DNA of 64,000 nt from Chelonoidis abingdonii (lineage: Eukaryota; Chordata; Testudines; Testudinidae), in assembly GCF_003597395.2 (NCBI RefSeq), contig NC_133778.1, positions 14,532,795 through 14,596,794 on the forward strand, given 5' to 3'. Below, piece after piece: positions 12,130-23,600 of the stretch. Position 1 is the first letter of the stretch, and the number at the start of each line of letters is the position of its first letter. Under the pieces are notes generated by a model that ran no database searches, was not told where the DNA came from, and worked only from the letters and a program-made list of their open reading frames with translations. The position numbers were made by a program, and so were the translations under genes.

Positions 12130-14540
12130 AATAGATTAATAATAATGTTGATGATTTTGCATTTATACAGTTCCAAATGGATCCTAATGCTCTTTAAAGC
12201 TGTATTAGCTTCACAGATATTATAGGTTTAGATAGAATGTTTTTTGTTGTTGAAATACAAACCACCCAATCCTCTGGACTGGAACACAGCAAGTGTTTAA
12301 CAGCACACCACTCTGAGTAACAATTTAGGAGAGGGAATAAAGAATATGCTATCCACTTGAAGTGACAAGAGGGAAATATAATTATCCAAGTTAGGTCTTG
12401 ACCAGGGAAACTGTTCTTTCCCTTGTAAAAAAGTACCATGGAGATTTTAATAGCCTCGTAGATTCAGGATCTCAGCATTATACAATCTCATCTGAAAGTC
12501 TAATGCTGAGTATGATTTCTAGCAGTGCTACTGGTGAACTAGTTCAGTAGAGGCAAACGGTTCCTTCTGAATTACCAGCATCACTTCCTGCAGTAACTGA
12601 GCCATACTTCTCTGAGGTCTTACAGCTAAGTGCCAGCCTGGTCCAGCTGACTAAAGCTTCTGACAGCTGACAAGACTGCAGCTTGAGGTAGTGGGCTGCA
12701 GACCTAATACTGACACAGGGGCCCAGCTGCCCACAGCCCTAAGAGGCTGTTCTGGGCAGCCAGGGATTGCAAGGGGATAGGGACTCCCCAGTTATGGCCC
12801 CTTTCTCCCAGTCACACACCCTACCTTGTAGACTGGGAGATGGCGTGTCATAGGAACTCAGGTGGCAGAGTTGCTATAGCACGTGGATTATCCTCAGTGT
12901 GGTGTATTGAAAACTGTGTTAAAATTGCAAGCTATCATGCTAATGAGTAAGGGTGTTTCCTCCTCCTGTTTGCAGGCCAGGAGGCTCAATAGGGATGCGT
13001 GCAATCTGGGTCTTCAGCAGTCAAAGTCAAAGTCTTCTGTAACACCAAACATCTAAATCCTTCAAACTCCTATAACTATCTGAACATCACCAGCCTTTGA
13101 GGGGTTTGGGATCCAGCATCCAAGTTCTGATCTGTCTTCTAGAGACTGGCTCAAGCTACAAAGATGGGACATTAACAAAAAAGACTCACAAAGTTTTTCA
13201 AATCCCAGTTCAAGAGATGAAAGCAAAAGGTTTGGATCAGTTCCAGTTCTAAATACACCCACACATCTCTTCCCACTTTGCTGGGGAAGCACTTCGGATT
13301 AAACAAATGTATATGTTTTAAAGGAAGGTCAAAGTCACTTCAATTAAGCAATGCCAACACATGCAAATGCGGAGAACTGCTTATCAAAAGAGCTAGAGAT
13401 ATAGACTCAAGGATGTTGGAGCTCAAGGCTTTAGAACATCCTTCCAAAGAGATCAGGAAGAGTTCTTCCCTCAATCTCAAGTCTTGAGATGACACTCTCA
13501 GATATACTTTTTTGTCACAGCATTCCCCAAAGCATCAGAGACAAAGAAAATTGGATTGGATCACTCAACAGCAACCACACCTAGAGCCAGGCGGATCACG
13601 GTCTCAATGCACATTCAAAATGACACCAGAACAGACATCATGGTCAAATTACAGGACTGCATCCAGAATAGGACAGAGACCCATTTTCCACTCACCAGCT
13701 TGGGCAACTCTCAGTGTGCTTTTAGTCCATATAGGGCACTTGGATTCAAGGTGAAAAATGCTTGATAAAAGGCAACAGAAAGAGGGGAAGGCGTGAAGAT
13801 CTAGCAAACACATTGCAGCCATTTTATTCTTTTTAACTGAGAAGGAGAATAATATTATTGTATTATACACACACCCAGCCTTATAGGCCTAATGTCTATG
13901 CTCTACACTTTCCAGGAGCCCTGATTGTAAATCCTGGAGCCCGAGCCTGCTCACGCTGATGTCAATGACAAATTCCCCACTAATTACAGTGGGAGCTAGG
14001 TGGGTTCCTGGTCTCTCTTCCCCAGATGGTCAGTTGTTCAGGGATAAAGAGTGTCTTGTATTGTTCTACAGTGGCCCCTCTGACTGGAGCTGGGCTCTGA
14101 AGGGAGTCCTAGCTAGTCCTTGCTAGCTGGATGGATTAAGTTTTGGAGTAGGAGTGAAGGTGAGGTTAATGGAAGAAAATATTAGACTCTTCGGACCTCA
14201 GCTGCGGAAAGAGAGGTTGCATCCTCTGGGAGGGGAAGGAAGCACATTAGAGAGCTGAGAAAGGCAACTTTCAATTAGGAGGCTGTAGCTTAATATCCTG
14301 CAAGTCTTAATATGTGATGAAAACAGTCCTCTGAGAGGGCAAACTAAACCTCAGGTGGATGAATTTGAGTAAATATTCAGAACTTGGGGTAAAATTCCTC
14401 CCAAACTCACCTAAAGTGGCTTGCAGCAAGCAGGATGGGAACCAAATACTGTCTAGGAGCTGAACATGTAAAGCGACAGCTGCCTCTAAAAGAATATGTA
14501 TTAAGGTTATAACAACCAACAAGAATGGACTTTTATGTAG
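12130..14540. other. Intergenic, no feature recognised
   Basis: No gene-like signal. Open frames are short and lack any recognised similarity. Confidence 0.4.
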
Positions 14541-14544
14541 AAAA

Positions 14545-14705
14545 TCATGATTAAATCGAGTCTTCCTGACTAGTGATTTAAATCATGATTAAAAACAAAT
14601 TGACCCTGCCCGCTGTGCTTTTGCCCCGGAGCCCTTCATTCTCCAAGGGGGCCCACAAACATGTCTGGCACCAGGCCCACAAAAAGTTAATCTGGCCTTG
14701 GCTGT
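14545..14705. repeat. MITE fragment (CCCACAAACATGTCTGGCACC type)
   Basis: An AATCATGATTTAAATC-type palindromic stretch at about 14545-14592 is followed by a segment that also occurs at 34865-34916 (CACAAACATGT, CACAAAAAGTTAA). The shared piece defines a dispersed family. Confidence 0.55.
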
Positions 14706-14796
14706 TAGTAATTATAGCAGAAGTATTACAGCGTGTCTATCAGTTTAAACCAAGACCAGGGCTCCACTGTGCCAGCAGTTGCATTTACACATAGTG

Positions 14797-14945
14797 AGAG
14801 AGAACATAGGAATGGCCACACTAGGTCAGACTAATGGTCCCTCCAGCCCAGTATCCTGTCTTCGGGCAGTGACCAATGCCAGGAGCTTCAGAGGGAATGC
14901 ACAGACCAAGCAATCATCGAGTGATCCATCCCCTATTCTGTTGTG
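14797..14945. mobile_element. CR1-derived 3' fragment
   Basis: Motifs GGAATGGCCACACTAGGTCAG, CCAGTATCCTGTCTTC and GAGTGATCCATCCCCTATTC are those of the turtle CR1 3' region, the reverse-complement counterpart of 2700-2845. That makes this a minus-oriented fragment. Confidence 0.65.
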
Positions 14946-14949
14946 ATAA

Positions 14950-15845
14950 CTGGGCCAAAAAATGTACCCAAATTGTGAGCACAATTGTAAAAAGCATGTA
15001 AAAGGTTTACAAGATAACACAATAACCTATAACAACAAATGCTGATGGGAAATGCTCAAGTTGCTTTCAACAATGAATGCTATAAATAGGTGCAACAGAA
15101 TCAGAGAGACACACTAAATTAGCCCAAACAAACAAACAAAACAAAACAAAAAATGTCTTGTTGAGATGATTCAAGAACTATGCTGAAATCATACTTGGTT
15201 TTAAAAAAAAAGAACAAAAACAGCAGAACCAAATTTTCTGTGTTGAATATTAGACCTAATTGGTGGACAAAATAATGAGGAGATGGGCTATTGTACCCAT
15301 CACTCCCTTTGGGTCCTTAAAGAAAGACTTCAGAGGGGAGAGCAGAGGGAAATACAGGAGAACAGACAGAGGCTACTGGAGGAAGGTCCATTGTTGTCTG
15401 CCACCCCCACTGTTTCCTGGGACCCCAGGCCTTCATCATCCTGATGCTGAGAAATGTCCTGATTTGACCAGGCCACAGAGAGGGGGATCCAGATAACATC
15501 ACCACCTTTACTGGCTCCAGCTGGACCCCAACCACTGCACGGGATGAAATGGGATCAGACCAACAACAGCAGCAACTCCAGCCCATCTCAACTAACTTCT
15601 CTTTTCCCCGAAAAGGACAGTTACCACTATCTCTGGTACCATCTAAGAGACTGTCAAATGGGGAAGTATGGGGGGAGGTTCCTTCTAAAACTCTACAGCT
15701 AAAGGGAAAGGCAACAAGCAATGTTGATACAATGAAAGCCTTATTTAACCATTTACATTTCAAAGTCTTTAACTAGGTTTCCTTCTTTTCCATATTTTTA
15801 ATAAAAGGTTGTTTAATGGTGTGTTTGCTGTGGTGACTGGGTTAT
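14950..15845. other. Intergenic, no gene seen
   Basis: Includes an (AAAC)n-like stretch at about 15127-15151. The open frame on the minus strand at 15317-15763 has no recognised similarity and no splice logic. Confidence 0.4.
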
Positions 15846-15849
15846 GTTA

Positions 15850-16140
15850 ACACCTCTAGCACATATATTTCATCTATATACAACATGTTTTGCTCCTAAG
15901 AGTTTACAGACTAAAATGATAAAGACAAGAGAGAGGACGTTTGATCTCCATTTTACAGAGGGGGGCCTGATGCACAGAGATTAAAGGTCACATCCTGAAC
16001 TAGTGTACATCAGCCTAGTTCTATTGACTAAAAGGAACTGATCCAAAAAAGTCACTTGCCCTCGATCACACCAGAGGTCTATGGCAGAGCCAGGAACTGA
16101 CCCCAGATTTCCTGAGTCCCGGTCTAATGCCAACCTCCGC
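15850..16140 (-). repeat. MIR-like SINE fragment
   Basis: The plus strand shows CATTTTACAGAGG, TGGCAGAGCCAGGAACTGA and GAGTCCCGGTCTAATGCC, the reverse complement of a MIR element. The segment 16145-17290 up to the MYL1 promoter has no other recognisable feature. Confidence 0.6.
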
Positions 16141-17315
16141 CAGCTCTTTGTTGGTTTTCTTCTTACTGGTGCATCTGTACGTTTATCTTTCTGAAAGCCC
16201 AATTTTAAAACAACATAAGTGCTTGCATGGCTGACAAGATGAGACAAGGAGCTAGGAGGGTATCCAAGAGCCTTGGATAATTTCTAATTATAACACTCTC
16301 CAACCTGGAATCCTCAAGGACATAAATAATGGCTCTGTTAATAGCCTTGCACTTATTAGTATAAAACTGCAGGAGTCTGAAGCCTATATCAGCAGGAGTT
16401 TTCTAGACAAGGAGAAAAATATTCTACCTTTGAGATGGCTGCAGGAATTCTAAATCCTATGGACTTGGAGGTGAAGTAATTGAATTAAGCATAAATGGAA
16501 TCCAACAAAAACTCAGTTGTCTTCTCCACAGTGAAAGAAACCGAGAGCATGGGAAGAGGAAAGGTCTCTATGGAGACTGAAGTGTGGAAAGATAAATAAG
16601 AGACTTAAGATGGGCAGTTAAATTAGAAGAGAAAATATAAATGCTTCCTTTGATTAATAGTTTGTGATTATAAATAGGGGGGAAAACACCAGCATGGGAA
16701 AACATATCATGCAGAGAATCTTCATTTTATCTGAGGCTCAGTCCATCAGCTAAAACATGACATTGGATTAAAGGAAGCAATTTTGAATTTTAGACACAAC
16801 TTTATCATAGCTTTTTAGGAGGAAGAAGCAGAGCAGCAGGAGAGCTCTTAGGGGCTGTTCTTTCTGGTGGGGAGAGACTGTGGCTGAAAGCGTGAGGGGT
16901 TTCCATATACTTCTGCTTTATTTTTAAATACCTGCCAAGTCTTTCCTTGATCAGCACTTTCTGGCAGAAAGAGGAAGCGGAGGAGGAGTAAAGGGGACCG
17001 CAGGAAGGAGGTCAAGGAGGATGGAAATTGGTGATCTTCCCAACCCTTAAATTAAAAATTCCAGCTTGAAACACAATCCTATCATAATGACACATAGGCA
17101 TGTGGGGGGGAGGTGGTATTTATTACTTCAGCAGAACTGAAATTCTACCAAGAAAGAGTACAAGTCAATCTGTATTTGAATGTCAACAAGAGATCTGGAA
17201 CTATCTTTGTCATATTTCTCTCTCCTTTTCATGTATTAAAAAAAAATGCAGGGGAGGCTTTAAAAAAAAGGTCACTGAAGTCCCCTGATCTGACGTAGCC
17301 CTGACCCTTTATATT

Positions 17316-17417
17316 CCATTTATAGTCTGAGTGAGAATGACATCCCCCTTACTAGCAAACTGTCCAATCCAGCTGCATGTGTCAAGATTGTATTAGGCAC
17401 TAAGTGAAATATATATA
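17316..17417 (+). promoter_or_regulatory. MYL1: MLC1f promoter: MLC-box-like motif, E-box pair, TATA
   Basis: CCATTTATAG at 17316-17325 differs by one base from the CCTTTTATAG 'MLC box' described for myosin light chain promoters. CCAAT is at 17364-17368. Two abutting E-boxes, CAGCTG (17370-17375) and CATGTG (17376-17381), follow, and a TATATATA run is at 17410-17417, about 130 bases before the ATG. The order fits a MyoD-family/SRF-type muscle promoter; function is inferred. Confidence 0.7.
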
Positions 17418-17440
17418 TGACCTTTTAGTGTTTTACACAT

Positions 17441-17662
17441 TTGGTCCTCCTCTAAGGCTCTGGGCTGTAGATCATTTTGACCACTGCTCCTTATCCAGGA
17501 ATCACTTTGAAGGGTTTTTTGGGGTCCTTTACTTTTTAAACAAACAAAATGGCACCAAAGAAGGACGTTAAGAAAGCTGCACCAGCATCAGCACCGGCAC
17601 CAGCTCCTGCCCCAGAACCAGCTAAGCCCAAAGAACCAGTAATTGATCTGAAGAGTATCAAG
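17441..17662 (+). CDS. MYL1: MYL1 exon 1 (MLC1f-specific): 5' UTR plus coding 17549-17662
   Basis: Coding part is 38 codons, starting MAPKKDVKK, followed by an Ala/Pro/Ser arm and ending VIDLKSIK at a GTAAAT donor, phase 0. The Lys-rich tip and Ala-Pro rod are the MLC1-only extension that contacts actin in this family. It is six codons shorter than the human exon as I remember it, all in the Ala-Pro stretch. The transcription start (about 17440) is inferred from the TATA-like run at 17410-17417. Confidence 0.93.
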
Positions 17663-20600
17663 GTAAATGGCTGAATTTGTGTGGTCACTGAAAGAGCTCC
17701 CAGAACACAAGCTGGAAAATTTAGCAGATTCCTGCAGTAAACACTTGCATTTGTTTGTGGGTGTGAGACAGCAGTGAAATGAATGAGTAACCTGAAGGGA
17801 TTTTCTGATTTATCTGAGCTTTTTATTTATTTACATTGCTGGAGCTATCAAAGGTATCGCACACATTTTAATGCAAAAGCAAAGCCTGGCAAGCTCAAAA
17901 AAAAATAACCTAGTGTCCAGTATAGCTTTTATCTTATCAACATCAGCCTGGCCCCAAGTCATTGTCTATTCAGTGGAGCTGCATGTAAGGAATTTTTAAT
18001 GGAAAAAGAGAGACACACACAATTAGATGCATGAAAACTGAATTAGTAAGACTAGAAACTCCACTCCTTCATTCCCACCATTTCAAAGTGACTCATTACT
18101 TTGTAACTTTCATTCTGAACTCCTTTCCAAATTTTTGGAGGCAGCTGTTGTCTCTCTAGTCCTGGGTGCATTTATTTGACAGCTGCTTTGCTTATCCTCC
18201 ATAAAAGACAAGTTTGGCAATTCCATCAATTTCCTTTTAGCTTTGCTACTACAAACACTGATACTATAGTAAATGAGATCATGAGGTGGAAAACCTTTAA
18301 GGGAAATGTTTCAGTGACTATATTTCTCATCTACATGTTTTTGCTCAGAATTTGCTAGTTGCTGCAAAGTGAAACTAACAAACAGGAAAAGCCTTCCAGA
18401 ACTTTTTCTTAGATTGCAGATTAATCTGAATTCATATTTTCTTTGGCTTTTGCATGCTAATATTAAGATACATTGAATGTTGTTGATTTTTTACATGACA
18501 CTCTGAAGAGAACTGTGCAAGGAGGAATACTGTATTTGGGAACGGGGAGATGCAGAAGAGGAAGGAGATAGATCAACCTGTATCTCTGAGCAATATTATA
18601 AATAGTCATTCCCCACCTACCTGGGAAGCTTCTTGTCAGATTACCAATTTGGGAAGCTCTACATAAGAAATCCTGCCAAATATGGAGAACTGAAGTGTAG
18701 AAGATACAGAAACAATTCTGAGAACCCTTCTCATTTTAGCCACAAAACCCCATAATGAATTCTGTTTAGGTTAACTCAACACATACAGTTTGGTATTTCC
18801 CTGACACTTGACTATTCAGACACTTTCAATGTGATGATCTATTTGTTTACTGAAATCTTTTAAGTTTTAATTTTTATAGCCTGACCTTAAATATTAAGTC
18901 AATATTAAGTAATAAAAAGTTCCATACAGGATAAAATAATACACACCTACTACATTCCTCCAAATATTGAGTCTGAGTTGATCAATGGAACAAAAATTGA
19001 AAACCATTTTAAAATACTCAGAATGGTCATAATAGAGGATGAGAATACAGCCCCACCATCTTTGGCAATATTTTCTAAAACTAGATTAAACCTTTCACTT
19101 TACAAACATCCAGTTATTAGGAGAAACATGGGATGGATTTTCTACTAAATAATTTAAGTTATTTTGATGGCTGCATGTGTCCAGTTCATTAGGAGAAAAT
19201 AGAATTTTCAACCCCAGTGATCTTAGCTAAACTATCTTTGCATAAATAGACAATAGTGTATTGCCATATAAAAAATGGAAGCTGCACTCTCAGGCACCAC
19301 AGCAGTTCAGCATGATCCCGTTCTTTGCTCATACAGTTCTGTATTAACCGGATATAAATAGTTATTGGTAAAAAAGTAACGGCTCTGCATTTTGTCTGAT
19401 TGGTATTGGTAACACAGTATGGATCATTCATACTCGGCCTTGTTATATTTTAGAATAAAAGAATTCTATCTTTCCTCATTAATAAAAAAAATCCTGACTG
19501 CTTATAAAAAGACTCTCCTCCTTTTTAAAATAAAGAATGTTAATAAGGCAGCATGTATGAGGTATGTATGTATTATTATTATTCCCATTTTAGAAATGTG
19601 AAAACTGAGTCAAAGATGTTAGGTGACTTTCATAAAGCCACAGAATGAATATGTGACAGAAATAGGAATGGATCTAATGCATTTCTATGCCCCAGTTCTG
19701 TGCTCTGACCAATAGACTCCACTCCTACAAGTGTCTCCCTCTTTGTCTTCCCCTCTAGCTAAATACTTATGACTCCAATCATGAAAGTACCTCTCAGTCG
19801 TTAGTGTATTTAACTTCTCAACAACCTCAGAGAGGCAGGGAAATATTTCCCTCTAACTGAGGCATAGAGAGCTTGACTTGCCCAGGGTGACAAGGACTTT
19901 GTTGCAGAGACAGGAATTAAAAACAGGTCCTTTGAGTCAGTCTAGTGTGGGGGTAGGCAGCCTATGGCACAGGTGCCGAAGGCGGCAAGTGAGCTGATTT
20001 TCAGTGGCACTCACACTGCCCAGGTTCTGGCCACCTGTCCGAGGGCTCTGCATTTTAATTTAGTTTTAAATTAAGCTTCTTCAACATTTTAAAAACCTTA
20101 TTTACTTTACATACAACAATAGTTTAGTTATATATTATAGACTTATAGAAAGAGACCTTCTAAAAAGGTTTAAATGTATTACAGGCACGCGAAACCTTAA
20201 ATCAGAGTGAATAAATGAAGACTCGGCACACCACTTCTGAAAGGTTGCCGACCTCTGGTCTAGTGCCTTAATCACAAGAACATACTGCCTCCTTCTAGTT
20301 CAACAGGGCAGATGTCAGGAAGAGCATGGCACCCTTGTCCTTCAAGCTGCTTAGCTAAAAGAATACTTCTATAATTAAAAATTCCCACCTAGCAGGGGCG
20401 GCTCTAGACATTTTGCTGCCCCAAGCACGGCAGCATGCAGCGGGGGGCGCTCTGGCGGTTGCCAGTCCCACGGCTCTGGTGGACCTCCCGCAGGCGTGCC
20501 TGTGGAGGGTCTGCTGGTCCCGTGGCTCCACCGAAGCCGTGGGACCAGTGGACCCTCTACAAGCACGCTGCCGAAGGCGGCCTGCCTGCCACCCTCCCAG

Positions 20601-23600
20601 CAGAGCGCCCCCTGCGGCATGCCGCCGCAAGCACGTGCTTGGGCCTGGAGCCGCCCCTGCCACCTAGACTCTTAACAAGAGCTTATGAAAAACCTGAGCT
20701 TCCTACTTTATTGTAAAACTAAGCCCCAAACAGTAAATACAGCCAAGAAGCAGAAGCTGACAGATGTTTATTGCTTTAAAAATGCATGAGATACAGTAAG
20801 TATTATTTTAAAATGACTAGTGACTTTGGGGGACCTTATCTGAGACCTCAAAGTGGCTTGGCTTTCAGAAAGTGCTGAGTACCCACCCTCTAGAAACCAG
20901 CCCTCTTTAAGATGTTCTAAACTGGACACCTGAAAATTAAAGCTCTCAAAAATCCCTTTTGAAAATCTTGGCACACATTTCACCCCATTCCTTAACCTCA
21001 GCAGTCCTTTCATCTTGTATTAACTCAGTTAAAGGCAAATATGTAGCAGCTTGTTTGAGCTGTCTGGGGCTGGTGCCAAATTTACTGCTTTGTAGCACCA
21101 CCTATCGACTACAAAATTGATTAGCACTGATGTTGGTCTAAAATGGGAATATTCCTTAAGCTCTGCCCCATTCTTGACTGATAGCAGGTTAGCATATGAT
21201 GACCGAGGGGAGAAAAGTTGGGAAAAAATGGGGGAAGTAGGGTTAGGAAGATGAGGATATACTTTGTTCCAGCTCCGATGACAGAGGTTCTAGTTGTCTC
21301 CATGCAGACAGCAACAAATATTCAGTAGCCCAATTTTCCAAAACCTTTCAATGATGGAGTTTTATTATAGTTTTTACCACTACCGCACTTATGATTTTAT
21401 TTTCAGGTGTACAGGTTGATACCACAAACATAATATGAATGTATACGCTAAGGCAGAGATACTCAGTGATGATGCATGGATATGAGAATTACAAGACTGT
21501 GCACAAAAGGAACCAGTAGTGATTAAGGAAAAGAATGTCACATTTTGTCACTTCCATAAGAATATCAGCAACCTTACAGTCATGGATGTGAGGACAGATA
21601 TTCAATATTCAATTATTGCAGTGGAAGTAGGAGCTTAAATACTTTTGTGGATCTGGGCCTGAATGAGTAGAGGTATTTTAGCTGATTCATGCTCTCTCTC
21701 TCTAGAGGAGAACATATGCCTTAAGACAAACACAACCAACCAGACTGCTTAAATACAAAGAGTAGGCTTCTGCTACATCAACTATTTTCTGTCCTAGCCA
21801 TTCCAGTGAAAACAAGGCTTGAATCATGGTTTAAGATGTGCAGCATAACATTATGCTTTGCTCATGTGTACACTCACTGGCATGGTATTACAGTCTTTGC
21901 AGTAGTGGTACTTAAGTTACTTGAAAGGCATTTTGAGCTATCTAAAGTATAACAGGTGCTGGATAAAATCAAATTCTTGTCTTGTATATTATTACACTGC
22001 AAAAAAAATGGAAAAACTGTATATATCGTACCTAGTCCTCAGGAAAGTGCAGAATTGCCAACATGCTGTTTGATATACCCACTGTGCCCAACTCAGCAAC
22101 CCTCTCCTACCCAGGACAGATTTTGGCCCTTTTGGCAGGTCAGGGGAGTTCTATTTGTGCAGCTTCACCTTCACCTGCCTTAGTGTTCTGACTTAATTAT
22201 AATTGTAAATGCCCCTCCAAGAGTGTGTCAGCAATCAGTGAGCCAGATGCTCAGCTAGTGCAAACCAGCATAGCTCCCAACTTCAATATTTTTGTATCCA
22301 GGTGCTGGAGACCTTGGGCTTGAGTCTCCATTTTCTTGCACCCTATGTCATCGTTTACATTTGTGCAATGTGTGCGTAAAATGCTATCATTCTCTGGTAG
22401 TACTATACGAGCACTCCCTACATAAGGTTCAAGGCAACGGAGAACCAGTCCCAGGATCTCCAATCTCTGAATGGAAAATCAGGCTCTCTGCTGCTATAGC
22501 ATTATAAATGACATCTGTTTTGGAAACATGGCTTCCCAAACATGACATGATCAGGTCTGAAACCCCAGCCTGGTAAGCATTATTATACTACACATTTTCA
22601 AATTTAAAAAAAAAAAAAGTCATCCTAGGGAACTGGTTACTGCATGATGCATGAGAAAACCTGTTGCATGGATGTGAACTGTGAATTTATTTTTACAGAT
22701 GACTCTTAAGATGGTATAAAGTGCTTCTCAAATTTTCTTTATCTCTTCCTGCATTTACTACTCAAGCAGGTCGTCTCTGAATGGATATTGCCAGGGGTAT
22801 AACAAGAAAGGTAACTGCTAAATGCATTGACAGAAAGCATCTAGGGTGGAGAACTTCAGTACACCAATCACTACGTGGTTAATGTGATTGCAAATGCCAG
22901 TTGAGTGAGAGAGTCTACAGTGCAGACTCACTGCCTTTGGTGCTGCAGATTAAGGAACTGGAATGTTAATAGCAGCTCAGGATTTCCTTTGCAACTAGCA
23001 GATTCTGCACTCTTTGTCCAGGTCATCAGGAAAGACCTGATCCAATGCCCACTGAAGTCTATGAAAAAAACTGCTACTGACTCAGTTGTATATCAGTTCA
23101 GGCCACTAGTGCCTAGTGCTACTTGCTGGGATGAGTGGAGGGGACTCTCCAATCCTATGCTGGCTCCACATCAAGCCAGTTCCCTGATATAAATCTGACC
23201 ACGGGGATGCTGCAGCACATAGGGACCACTGTGGGGCAAGGAAGACTCAGCCAAGCCCTTTCCCACACCCACACACCAGGTTATAACTGCTTTATACCCA
23301 CAGAGGATTCTCTATGCCAGCTGTAAGTCTAGTTGCACTGCACAAAGCGGCTTTAATGCAGAGGATAACCTGGACATCAGAATCAAATAGATTCTGAAAT
23401 CCCATCATGTGAAAAACAAAGTTCACTGCTGGTGACGTGTTGGACTACCTACTTCTGCCAAAACAAAAGTTTATTTGACAATACTATTTGGCGGGGGGGG
23501 GGGGGCAAGTTCAACTCAGATTTTTCATAATTTCATCTCTCCAAGGAGCCTCTTGTAGGTGAAACCTGGCGTTACTTGAAGCAAATCTCTCATTCCCATG

